Positions 1-6,591 of a stretch of DNA of 11,015 bases are shown in pieces. The notes beneath the pieces are model-generated. The model saw nothing but the letters and a program-made list of their open reading frames with translations, searched no databases and was not told the origin of the DNA. Source of the stretch: an uncultured Bacteroidota bacterium (lineage in GTDB: Bacteria; Bacteroidota; Bacteroidia; Bacteroidales; 4484-276); NCBI GenBank assembly GCA_903930725.1, contig CAIYZW010000804.1, positions 1 through 11,015 on the forward strand, read 5' to 3'. The first letter of the stretch is position 1. Each line of letters starts with the position of its first letter. Made by a program: the position numbers and the translations under genes.

Positions 1-2
1 AT

Positions 3-629
3 TTCAAAGTTACAAATGCCACCTCTAACCGGCTAAAAATCGAGGGCGATGACAATTTCTTTTCGCGCGATCAATTGGTTGTTTCAGGGATTCTTGATGG
101 CGAACCGATGCATTTTATTGTCAACCACTGGCCTTCGCGCGGTGGTGGTCAGGAAAAAAGTGAGGCCAAACGTATTGCCGCTGCCCAGCTTTCACGGCAT
201 CTGGTTGATTCATTGCTTGCCATCAATCCAAAAGCCAAAATTATGGTGATGGGCGATTTGAATGATGACCCTTCGGATGTTTCGGTTGTAAAACATCTTA
301 ATACTACGAATGATAAAAATGCACTAACAGGCAACCAGCTATTTAATCCCATGGCCGACATCCTTAAAAATGGCACCGGAACGCTTCAATACCGCGATAA
401 ATGGAACCTTTTTGATCAGATAATTCTATCGCCCGCATTTTTTAGCGAAAACAAAAGCGGCTATAGATTTCATGAAGCACAGGTTTTTAACAAGCCTTTT
501 CTTATCCAGCAGGATGGTGAATATAAAGGATATCCTTTGCGCACATTTGGCGGAAAAGATTACCTCGGCGGCTACAGCGATCATTTTCCGGTGATGGTTT
601 TTATTACTATGAAGAAACGAATAAAGTAA
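3..629 (+). CDS. Endonuclease/exonuclease/phosphatase family protein, C-terminal part (5' truncated by window edge)
   Basis: The frame is open from the first bases of the window, so the start lies upstream; 208 residues remain. Metal-dependent phosphodiesterases of the EEP (DNase I-like) fold cleave phosphodiester bonds in nucleic acids or other substrates. Visible fold motifs, numbered from the first codon here, are NHWPSRGGG (41-49), MGDLNDDPSD (83-92, with the metal or phosphate-binding D85 and N87), FDQIILSP (137-144) and the terminal YSDHFPV (191-197, catalytic D193-H194). These are the middle and last motifs of the family; the N-terminal Asn and Glu metal-ligand motifs must lie before the window. 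The Bacteroidota members I know are often exported, but the signal region is not visible. A TTG at 75 and an ATG at 49 (another frame) are not starts. Substrate cannot be told from the sequence. Confidence 0.88.
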   Translation, partial: FKVTNATSNRLKIEGDDNFFSRDQLVVSGILDGEPMHFIVNHWPSRGGGQEKSEAKRIAAAQLSRHLVDSLLAINPKAKIMVMGDLNDDPSDVSVVKHLNTTNDKNALTGNQLFNPMADILKNGTGTLQYRDKWNLFDQIILSPAFFSENKSGYRFHEAQVFNKPFLIQQDGEYKGYPLRTFGGKDYLGGYSDHFPVMVFITMKKRIK

Positions 630-705
630 ATTCAACATTTTAAACCAATGTATTTCATGGGTTTGAATTTTCCAGCTTTCATTTCGATATTTTTAAAAAA
701 GATTG

Positions 706-735
706 GTGTTTTTGAAAACACTTGTGCCTTTTTTT
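706..735 (+). terminator. Possible terminator downstream of the EEP gene
   Basis: GTGTTTT (706-712) pairs with AAAACAC (715-721), realistically a 6-bp stem with a TTGA loop. A run of seven T follows at 729-735, after an 8-base spacer. It lies about 77 bases after the EEP stop codon. The stem is short and AT-rich and the T-run is set back, so this is only a candidate. Confidence 0.3.
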
Positions 736-863
736 CATGAGCCTTATTTTATAAAATTTAGCCGGTTTTTTTTATGCTGATAAGCGATGCCAACACTGGA
801 ACCAAAACCTTTATAGTTTTTCAATTTTGCATTCCTTAATAGTCGGTTATTCTTATCAAACAA

Positions 864-871
864 TAAATTTG
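864..871 (+). promoter_or_regulatory. Candidate Bacteroidota -7 box upstream of the YhcG-like gene
   Basis: TAAATTTG matches the Bacteroidota -7 consensus TAnnTTTG and lies 27 bases before the ATG at 899. Transcription would begin close to the Shine-Dalgarno sequence. No convincing TTTG -33 element is present 19-21 bases upstream, so support is weak. Confidence 0.35.
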
Positions 872-883
872 CAGAACTTTTTT

Positions 884-891
884 AAAGGGAG
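884..891 (+). promoter_or_regulatory. Ribosome binding site deciding the YhcG-like start
   Basis: AAAGGGAG lies 7 bases before the ATG at 899. It is the clearest Shine-Dalgarno sequence in the window and favours that ATG over the in-frame TTG at 827, which has no such sequence before it. Confidence 0.65.
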
Positions 892-898
892 ATTTATT

Positions 899-1942
899 AT
901 GAACCAGAAAACTGGAATAATTGGCTTGTTTTCGGAAATAAAGCAACTTATTGAGCAAAGCAAAAACAATGTTGCATTATCGGTAAATGCCGAAATGACC
1001 ATGTTGTATTGGAATATTGGCAAGCGGATAAATAGTGAAGTACTTCAAAATGAACGTGCAGAATATGGAAAGCAAATAGTCTCCACACTGTCGCGACAAT
1101 TGCAAATTGAATTTGGAAACGGTTGGAGCGAAAAACAATTACGTCATTGTCTCCGCTTTGCTGAGGTTTTTCCGGATTTTTCAATTGTCTCTACACTGTG
1201 GAGACAATTGAGTTGGTCTCATATTAAAGAAATTATTCCAATTGCAGACACTTTAAAACGAACGTTTTACATCGAATTGTGTAAAATGGATAAATGGAGT
1301 GTCCGAACTTTAAGGGATCGCATTGATTCGATGTTATTTGAAAGAACTGCTATTAGCAAAAAGCCTGAAGAAACAATAATCAACGATATTGAAGCCCTGA
1401 AAAATGAAGCCAAACTTAGTGCCGATTTGGTTTTTAAAGATCCATATTTTTTAAATTTCCTGGGATTGAAAAACAACTTTTCCGAAAAGGATTTGGAATC
1501 TGCCATCATAGCCGAATTACAAAATTTTATCATCGAACTGGGTTCCGATTTTTGCTTCATGGCGCGGCAAAAGCGCATCACTATTGATAACGACGATTAT
1601 TATATTGATTTGCTGTTTTACCACAGGCGACTGCGTTGTTTGGTGGTGGTAGAGCTGAAAATAGGCAAATTTACGGCTGCCGACAAAGGCCAGGTTGAGC
1701 TTTACTTGCGTTGGTTAGAAAAATACGAACAACAAGCTGGCGAAAATTCGCCAATTGGCTTAATACTTTGTACCAACAAAAACGAAGAACACGTTGAGTT
1801 GATGCAATTGGATAAAACCAATATCAGAGTTGCCGATTATCTGACCGAATTACCGGATAAAAAACTGTTGGAAACTAAGCTTCGTCAATCTATTGAGCGG
1901 GCAAAAAACAGGTTGTTTCAAAATTTGGAACAAAATGGTTGA
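899..1942 (+). CDS. PDDEXK nuclease domain protein of the DUF1016/YhcG family
   Basis: The 347-residue protein has the usual two-part architecture: an N-terminal helical DUF1016 domain (about 1-165, with the hallmark RQLSWSHIKEIIPI at 102-115) and a C-terminal PDDEXK endonuclease-like domain (about 180-335). Candidate catalytic residues are E206, D237 in YYIDLLFYHRRLR, and E252-x-K254 in VVVELKIGKF, with Q265 after them, so the active site looks intact. The family is widespread in bacteria, often beside restriction-modification or other accessory genes; its function is poorly known. Here it stands alone, with about 270 bases before it and 332 after it free of genes, and no methylase or toxin-antitoxin partner in view. 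The start at 899 is chosen for its Shine-Dalgarno sequence. The segment IVSTL-RQL occurs twice (60-68 and 96-104), with DNA far more alike than the protein requires. The isolated setting fits an accessory, horizontally spread gene, but that is inference. Confidence 0.9.
   Translation: MNQKTGIIGLFSEIKQLIEQSKNNVALSVNAEMTMLYWNIGKRINSEVLQNERAEYGKQIVSTLSRQLQIEFGNGWSEKQLRHCLRFAEVFPDFSIVSTLWRQLSWSHIKEIIPIADTLKRTFYIELCKMDKWSVRTLRDRIDSMLFERTAISKKPEETIINDIEALKNEAKLSADLVFKDPYFLNFLGLKNNFSEKDLESAIIAELQNFIIELGSDFCFMARQKRITIDNDDYYIDLLFYHRRLRCLVVVELKIGKFTAADKGQVELYLRWLEKYEQQAGENSPIGLILCTNKNEEHVELMQLDKTNIRVADYLTELPDKKLLETKLRQSIERAKNRLFQNLEQNG
1079..1102 (+). repeat. Direct repeat copy 1 within the YhcG-like gene
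   Basis: This 24-base segment matches 1187-1210 at 21 of 24 positions. Both copies are in the same reading frame, 108 bases (36 codons) apart, and encode VSTL-x-RQL. Confidence 0.8.
1182..1210. repeat. 29-bp near-perfect palindrome within the YhcG-like gene (includes direct repeat copy 2)
   Basis: CAATTGTCTC (1182-1191) is the exact reverse complement of GAGACAATTG (1201-1210). The inner bases continue the symmetry around C1196, so 13 of 14 pairs match and only T1192/G1200 do not. The second copy of the 24-base direct repeat (1187-1210) lies inside it. Confidence 0.9.
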
Positions 1943-2274
1943 GGAAAGCAAAAAGTGGCTTTTTAAACCATCCTTATCGCAATAAAATCTAATGCCATTT
2001 TAAATCAGTGGCATCAGTTTGAATTATTTCCTCAAAACCAGTTTTCAGCAAAATAAATCTCAAAGGAATAAATTTCTGGCTGCCTAATTTCGTGCAAAAC
2101 GAAGATTGAGCTTTTAATGGTGGAAGTGGAATTGTCAAGTAAAAGCTGCACGAGCTTCACCCTCGATTTTTCTTAAATGACCCTCCTGGCTGATTTTGAT
2201 GTAATGAACCAGGCTTTTTTTTGCTGAAATTTGTTTGCGATAAACCCTTCTGAAAAATTAAAATTCCTCCCGGT
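1943..2274. other. 332-base gap between convergent genes
   Basis: No credible coding frame was found on either strand. The gap holds several small inverted repeats: ATGCCA/TGGCAT (1992-1997 and 2009-2014), AAGCT/AGCTT (2143-2147 and 2153-2157), and CCTGG/CCAGG followed by eight T (2185-2222). A TAAACC/GGTTTA pair (2241-2246 and 2272-2277) overlaps the stop codon of the minus-strand gene. It probably contains the terminators of the two genes that converge on it. Confidence 0.5.
2185..2222 (+). terminator. Weak candidate terminator in the convergent gap
   Basis: CCTGG (2185-2189) pairs with CCAGG (2209-2213) across a 19-base loop, followed by C and eight T (2215-2222). The T-run suits + strand transcripts coming from the YhcG-like gene, whose stop is about 240 bases upstream. 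The stem is only 5 bp, hence low confidence. Confidence 0.27.
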
Positions 2275-3054
2275 TTATTGAAACTCAATCCGAATCGCAT
2301 CGTCAATCTTGAGGTAGAGCAAACCTGCGGCATTGCCCGTGCAAACAGCAATTTGCAGGTGTCCGGTTGAACTGAATAATCCAATGATATCACCGGGAGA
2401 TCCATCTTTGTATGACTGGCTGATTTTGGAAATTTTATCTCTCGACCGGCCAAAATTTATCGTAAAAGGCCTTTTTTGACAAACCTCATCAAAAAGTTCG
2501 CGGGTGATATTGGTGAAAACATTTTCGTAACTATCAATAAAAATAACATGGCCAATTATCAAATCCTTAGATGTTACTGCCTTAAAGGAGATTTTATTTG
2601 TCAGTTGTTTTCTTTGGGGACCTACACCGGCCAATGGTTTTCCTTCGACAATGTGTTGGGCTACTTTTATAAAAACATCATGTGCCGAAAAGGTAAAAGT
2701 ATGGGTGTCCTGGATTAAATCAATTTCGTACATCTGCTCAGGTTCATGGTCGAACATGAGCGAAAAAATTCCGTTATCGGTTCCAATAAAGTAATGACCA
2801 TCGTAAAGCACCACGGCATGAGGCATTTCGATGGTTGCATCGGCCACTATATCAATGATATGAATTGTTCCCGGAGGAAAGGCTTTGAAAGCATTTTTGA
2901 GCACAAAGGAGGCGCTGTTGAGGTTATAGGGCGGGATGTTGTGCGTAATATCAACAATAAAGGCGCCGGGAATTTTGGTCATAATCGTCCCTTTTACCAT
3001 TGCTGCGTAATGATCTTTCTTTCCCCAGTCGCTTGTAAGAGTAATTAATGCCAT
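2275..3054 (-). CDS. SAM hydrolase/SAM-dependent halogenase family protein (DUF62)
   Basis: The 259-residue protein matches the DUF62 fold along its whole length, with the usual N-terminal SAM-binding domain and smaller C-terminal beta-barrel. Recognisable segments are ITLTSDWGKKDHYAAMVKG (4-22), VDITHNIPPYN (34-44), YFIGTDNGIFS (88-98), DVFIKVAQHI (126-135), IDSYENVFTNI (173-183) and SSTGHLQIAV (228-237). Canonical members hydrolyse S-adenosylmethionine to adenosine and methionine using an Asp-Arg-His set; relatives are the fluorinase and chlorinase. Here the region expected to read like VDPGVG...R is IDIVADATIEMPH (67-79), and the FHGRD-like motif reads FSAHD (122-126), so the canonical Asp, Arg and His are not plainly in place. 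Bacteroidota members are known to drift from the canonical motif, so activity is open. The gene is divergent from phoH and convergent with the YhcG-like gene; the ATG at 3054 follows no strong Shine-Dalgarno sequence. Confidence 0.85.
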   Translation of the reverse strand: MALITLTSDWGKKDHYAAMVKGTIMTKIPGAFIVDITHNIPPYNLNSASFVLKNAFKAFPPGTIHIIDIVADATIEMPHAVVLYDGHYFIGTDNGIFSLMFDHEPEQMYEIDLIQDTHTFTFSAHDVFIKVAQHIVEGKPLAGVGPQRKQLTNKISFKAVTSKDLIIGHVIFIDSYENVFTNITRELFDEVCQKRPFTINFGRSRDKISKISQSYKDGSPGDIIGLFSSTGHLQIAVCTGNAAGLLYLKIDDAIRIEFQ

Positions 3055-3094
3055 TGATTGAATAATTGGTCACTTTTATATTCCCAATATTTTA

Positions 3095-3149
3095 GGCCAA
3101 AATTAGTAATTCTACACGACGGCAATGACAAATTTTGATAATTTTGGCC
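3095..3149. promoter_or_regulatory. 11-bp inverted repeat carrying divergent -7 boxes
   Basis: GGCCAAAATTA (3095-3105) is the exact reverse complement of TAATTTTGGCC (3139-3149), with 33 bases between. Each arm holds a TAATTTTG sequence matching the Bacteroidota -7 consensus TAnnTTTG: on the minus strand at 3098-3105, towards the SAM-hydrolase-like gene, and on the plus strand at 3139-3146, towards phoH. The arms may be mirrored promoters or an operator for a dimeric regulator. No clean TTTG -33 element at 19-21 bases was found for either; the minus strand has a TTTG 23 bases upstream (3129-3132). Confidence 0.5.
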
Positions 3150-3206
3150 ATTCAAATTCCAAAATGTATTTCGTCAGGCTACAGAAAAATATCTTTAAAT
3201 TATCGA

Positions 3207-4223
3207 ATGACAGAAAAGACCATCACTTTTGAATCCATCAATCCCCTCGAAATTTTTGGTGTGAACGATGCCAATCTCGAAATCATCAGGAAGAATTTCC
3301 CTAAATTGAAGATTATCGCCCGTGGTACGCAGATTAAACTGTTCGGCGACGATGAACAGATTGATCTTTTCGAGCGTAAATTTTCACTTCTGATTCTTCA
3401 TTTTGAGCATTTTGGAAAAATCAGCGAAAATGATGTTGAGGATCTTCTGGAAGCCGAAAACGAAACACTGGCTGCCGAAACTTTTGCAAGCAATGATGTG
3501 CTGATGCACGGCAGGCACGGGAATCTTATAAAAGCCCGCACACCAAATCAGCAAAAAATGGTGGAATGCAGCCGAACGAACGACCTGATTTTCGCCATCG
3601 GCCCGGCAGGTACCGGAAAAACTTACACCGCCGTTGCACTCGCCGTTCAGGCACTCAAAAACCGCGAAATAAAACGCATCATCCTAACGCGCCCTGCCGT
3701 TGAAGCCGGCGAAAATCTTGGTTTTCTTCCAGGCGACCTTAAAGATAAACTCGACCCTTACATGCAGCCGCTTTACGACGCTTTGCGCGATATGCTGCCT
3801 TCACAAAAATTGCTGGGTTACCTCGAAGACGGAACCATCGAAATTGCCCCGCTTGCCTTCATGCGCGGCCGCACGCTCGATAATGTTTTTGCCATCCTCG
3901 ACGAGGCGCAAAATGCCACCGAAAGCCAGCTTAAAATGTTTTTGACGAGGATGGGACGGTCGGCAAAATTTATCGTAACCGGCGATATCACACAGATTGA
4001 CCTGCCCCGACATCAATCATCGGGACTTGTGCAGGCAACACACATTTTAAAGGATATCCCCGGCATCGAATTTATCTTCCTCAACGAAAAAGATATTCTA
4101 CGCCATAAACTGGTAGTTAAGATTATAAATGCTTATAGTGAAGCAAAAGACGAGAACAGAAATTATTACAAACAAAGATTAACCGAGAAAAACGATGAAC
4201 GCATTAGTAAAGACCAACTTTAA
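3207..4223 (+). CDS. phoH: PhoH family ATPase (PhoH-like)
   Basis: The 338-residue protein is a full-length PhoH-like P-loop NTPase, related to helicase cores and often linked to RNA metabolism; its exact role is not settled. It has an N-terminal KH-like region (about 8-70), the Walker A GPAGTGKT (132-139), the family signature TRPAVEAGENLGFLPGDLKD (161-180), the Walker B-like segment FAILDEAQNAT (228-238, D232-E233) and the motif FIVTGDITQIDLP (255-267). All ATPase residues appear intact. I chose the ATG at 3207 because the MTEKTITFES beginning matches homologues; the frame runs back to a TTG at 3135 but that extension includes the leader. It is the first gene of a likely operon: its last 29 bases overlap purC and gatD follows closely. 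The phoH-purC pairing is, as I recall, common in Bacteroidota. Confidence 0.93.
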   Translation: MTEKTITFESINPLEIFGVNDANLEIIRKNFPKLKIIARGTQIKLFGDDEQIDLFERKFSLLILHFEHFGKISENDVEDLLEAENETLAAETFASNDVLMHGRHGNLIKARTPNQQKMVECSRTNDLIFAIGPAGTGKTYTAVALAVQALKNREIKRIILTRPAVEAGENLGFLPGDLKDKLDPYMQPLYDALRDMLPSQKLLGYLEDGTIEIAPLAFMRGRTLDNVFAILDEAQNATESQLKMFLTRMGRSAKFIVTGDITQIDLPRHQSSGLVQATHILKDIPGIEFIFLNEKDILRHKLVVKIINAYSEAKDENRNYYKQRLTEKNDERISKDQL

Positions 4224-5139
4224 TTTTCCGGGACAAAAAAGTGTTTACACCGGTAAAGTAAGAGACGTTTACAATATTGGCGACGAACTGATGGTGATGG
4301 TTGTAACCGACCGCATTTCGGCATTCGACGTGGTTTTACCCAAAGGAATTCCTTACAAAGGACAGGTACTCAACCAGATTGCCGCCAAATTTCTGGATGC
4401 CACCGCCAGCATTGTTCCCAATTGGAAAATCGCCACTCCCGACCCGATGGTCACGGTTGGCAGGTTCTGCAAGCCTTTTCCTGTCGAGATGATTATTCGT
4501 GGCTACCTTACGGGAAGTTCGTGGCGCACGTACAAAAACGGTTCCCGCGAAATCTGCGGTGTACTCGTGCCCGACGGCATGAAAGAACATCAACGTTTCC
4601 CACAACCCATCATCACACCTACAACCAAAGCTGCCGAAGGTCATGATGAGGATATTTCCAGGGAAGAAATCATCAGCCAGGGCATTATTTCGGCCGAAGA
4701 TTACGCTTTGATGGAAAAATACACATTGGAAATTTTCAAAAAAGGCTCCGAAATCGCCGAAAAAATGGGACTGATTTTGGTTGATACAAAATATGAATTC
4801 GGTAAGAAAGACGGCATCATTTACCTGATTGATGAAATTCACACGCCCGATTCGTCCCGCTATTTTTACCTCGAAGGTTACGAAGAACGGCAGGAAAAAG
4901 GCGAATCTCAAAAACAACTTTCGAAAGAATTTGTGCGCGAATGGCTGATGAGTCATGGTTTCCAGGGTCATACCGGGCAGCAGGTTCCCGAAATGAGCGA
5001 TGCTTTCGTCGAATCGGTTTCCGAAAGATACATCGAGCTGTATGAAAATATCACCGGCGAAAAATTTAATAAATCAGATGCTTCGCATGTTTTAAACAGA
5101 ATCGAAACAAACATCAGTAATTTTCTAAAAACGCTTTAA
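4195..5139 (+). CDS. purC: Phosphoribosylaminoimidazole-succinocarboxamide (SAICAR) synthase
   Basis: This cytosolic enzyme joins aspartate to CAIR with ATP to give SAICAR in de novo purine synthesis. The 314-residue length is usual for the longer PurC form found in Bacteroidota. Seen are the N-terminal nucleotide-binding segment VYTGKVRDVYNIGD (17-30), VVTDRISAFDVVLPKGIPYKG (36-56), MIIRGYLTGSSWRTY (99-113), the signature LILVDTKYEFG (193-203) and IDEIHTPDSSRYF (212-224). The ATG at 4195 lies inside the end of phoH in another frame (29-base overlap), and the MNALVKTNFNFPGQKSVY beginning matches homologues, so translational coupling is likely. A weak purine-rich stretch, CCGAGAAA (4183-4190), precedes the start. 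gatD begins 17 bases after its stop. purL lies at the far end of the window on the other strand, not in this operon. Confidence 0.97.
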   Translation: MNALVKTNFNFPGQKSVYTGKVRDVYNIGDELMVMVVTDRISAFDVVLPKGIPYKGQVLNQIAAKFLDATASIVPNWKIATPDPMVTVGRFCKPFPVEMIIRGYLTGSSWRTYKNGSREICGVLVPDGMKEHQRFPQPIITPTTKAAEGHDEDISREEIISQGIISAEDYALMEKYTLEIFKKGSEIAEKMGLILVDTKYEFGKKDGIIYLIDEIHTPDSSRYFYLEGYEERQEKGESQKQLSKEFVREWLMSHGFQGHTGQQVPEMSDAFVESVSERYIELYENITGEKFNKSDASHVLNRIETNISNFLKTL

Positions 5140-5156
5140 TTTCAAACCTCAAAATA

Positions 5157-6542
5157 ATGAATGAAGATATTTTTCAGGGCTACAAAGGCGCCGCACTCGA
5201 AACACTAAAAAAATACAATGTCAGGGTTTGGGGCACAGCTCACATCCAAACCAAGCGCGGCCCATTTGATGGTACCGTTCTTCCCCGTTCCGAAAACGAC
5301 GACGACCAGCACATCGTTTTAAAAATTGTCACCGGTTACAACATCGGCATTGATATCCGGACGATTCTCGAAATGGAAGAAACCGGCTACAAAAAAGCCA
5401 ATTACAAAATCCCTGAAAAGGAATTTCCATACACGCCAAATCTACCTAAAGTCAAATTATTCGGCACTGGCGGGACCATCGCTTCCAGGCTCGACTACCG
5501 CACCGGCGCAGTTATCCCGGCATTTTCGCCTGGTGAATTGTACGGCGCAGTTCCCGAGCTTGCCGACATCTGCAACCTTACCACCGAAAAGATTTTTGCG
5601 GTTTTCAGCGAAAACATGGGACCAAAACAATACATGACTTTGGCCAAAGCCATCGGCAAAGAAATCGAAAACGGTGTCGAAGGCATCGTAATTGGCCATG
5701 GAACGGACACTTTGCACCACACAGGTGCCGCCCTTACTTTTATGGTCCAAAATTCGCCGGTGCCAATCGTGCTGGTTGGTTCGCAGCGTTCCTCCGATCG
5801 CCCCAGCTCCGATGCAGCGCTTAATCTGATGCACGCCACTTATGCCGCCGGTCATGGCGATATTGCCGAAGTAATGGTTTGCATGTTTGGCCCCACTTCT
5901 GACGAATATGGCCTGCTTCACAAAGGAACCCGCGTCAGGAAAATGCACTCATCGTACCGCTCAACGTTCCGTACCATCGGCGATACACCGCTGGCTATGG
6001 TTTCCCGCAAGGGCATCACACATATTAAACAGGAATACAACCACCGCCGCAAAGACCGGAATGTTAAAATCATGCCTTATTTCAGCGATAAAGTTACCAT
6101 GTTGTATTATTACCCGGCCATGAAACCTGACATCATCGATTCGATGGTTGAAATGGGTTACAAAGGAATTGTGATTGTAGGAACCGGTCTCGGCCACGTG
6201 AACAAGGAACTTTACCCGGCAATAGAGCGCGCTCAGGCAAAAGGCGTTTGTATGTACATGACTTTGCAGACTATCTGGGGTTACGTGCACATGTTTGTTT
6301 ACGACACCGGCCGCGACATGATGGCCAAAGGTATTATTCCTGCAGGAAATATGCTTCCCGAAGTTGCTTTTATAAAATTGGGCTGGGCATTAGGCCAGAC
6401 CGATGACCCCGAAGAGGTAAAACGAATCATGCTCACCCCCATCAACGACGACATTACCGAACGCGAGCCTTACAATGGCTACCTTGTTTACCAGGGCGGC
6501 ATTCCAGAGGTTGAAGAGTTTATAAAGAAGGTACATAAATAG
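5157..6542 (+). CDS. gatD: Archaeal-type Glu-tRNA(Gln) amidotransferase subunit D (asparaginase-like)
   Basis: GatD is the glutaminase half of GatDE, which turns Glu-tRNA(Gln) into Gln-tRNA(Gln); it releases ammonia that GatE uses. The 461-residue protein has the N-terminal beta-barrel domain that separates GatD from plain L-asparaginases (about 1-95, with VRVWGTAHIQTKRGPFDGTV) and then the two asparaginase-type domains. Catalytic-type residues are intact: T104 and T107 in FGTGGTIAS, T183-D184 in HGTDTLHHT, and K262 in GTRVRKMHSS. GPTSDEYGLLHKGTRVRK (245-262) and PYNGYLVYQGGIPEVEEF (438-455) also fit GatD. The family is chiefly archaeal; bacteria normally use GatCAB or GlnRS, so its presence here suggests lateral transfer. 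GatE is not in the window. It starts 17 bases after purC with no evident Shine-Dalgarno sequence, and ends 2 bases before a strong terminator, so it is the last gene of phoH-purC-gatD. Assignment is strong; in vivo role without a seen partner is not. Confidence 0.9.
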   Translation: MNEDIFQGYKGAALETLKKYNVRVWGTAHIQTKRGPFDGTVLPRSENDDDQHIVLKIVTGYNIGIDIRTILEMEETGYKKANYKIPEKEFPYTPNLPKVKLFGTGGTIASRLDYRTGAVIPAFSPGELYGAVPELADICNLTTEKIFAVFSENMGPKQYMTLAKAIGKEIENGVEGIVIGHGTDTLHHTGAALTFMVQNSPVPIVLVGSQRSSDRPSSDAALNLMHATYAAGHGDIAEVMVCMFGPTSDEYGLLHKGTRVRKMHSSYRSTFRTIGDTPLAMVSRKGITHIKQEYNHRRKDRNVKIMPYFSDKVTMLYYYPAMKPDIIDSMVEMGYKGIVIVGTGLGHVNKELYPAIERAQAKGVCMYMTLQTIWGYVHMFVYDTGRDMMAKGIIPAGNMLPEVAFIKLGWALGQTDDPEEVKRIMLTPINDDITEREPYNGYLVYQGGIPEVEEFIKKVHK

Positions 6543-6544
6543 AT

Positions 6545-6591
6545 AAATTGAAAAGCCTGAAATTTTAAACATATTTCAGGCTTTTCAATTT
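6545..6591. terminator. Bidirectional terminator, 19-bp perfect stem
   Basis: The 19 bases at 6545-6563 are the exact reverse complement of 6573-6591, with a 9-base loop (6564-6572). The core is GAAAAGCCTGAAAT, with T-runs after the GC part on either strand (TTTTCAATTT on the plus side). It fills the space between convergent gatD (stop ends at 6542) and the phosphorylase gene (stop at 6592-6594), and can serve both. Confidence 0.93.

Larger units (their letters stand above)
630..898. other. Intergenic region without a gene
   Basis: No coding frame here looks real. The region is AT-rich with T-runs. It holds a short hairpin followed by seven T at 706-735, a perfect 12-bp palindrome ATTTTATAAAAT at 746-757, and near its end a -7-like box and a Shine-Dalgarno sequence for the next gene. 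The frame of the next gene stays open back to a TTG at 827, but that stretch has no protein resemblance I recognise. Confidence 0.6.

Noticed and set aside
827..898. Upstream TTG extension of the YhcG-like protein
   Set aside because: The extra 24 residues match nothing in the family, the stretch holds a -7-like box, and a good Shine-Dalgarno sequence precedes the ATG at 899.
2157..2453. 98-codon minus-strand frame at the end of the SAM-hydrolase-like gene
   Set aside because: It overlaps the real gene in another frame and its translation looks like low-complexity noise.
3135..3206. Upstream TTG extension of PhoH
   Set aside because: It would start inside the inverted repeat with the promoter-like box, and the ATG at 3207 gives the family-typical N-terminus.
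4336..4971. 211-codon open frame on the minus strand inside purC
   Set aside because: It is antisense to an unmistakable purC, its translation is rich in Phe and shows no domain, and it is explained by the codon pattern of the real gene.
5457..5948. 163- and 114-codon minus-strand frames inside gatD
   Set aside because: Both lie opposite the conserved asparaginase core of gatD and show no recognisable protein features.
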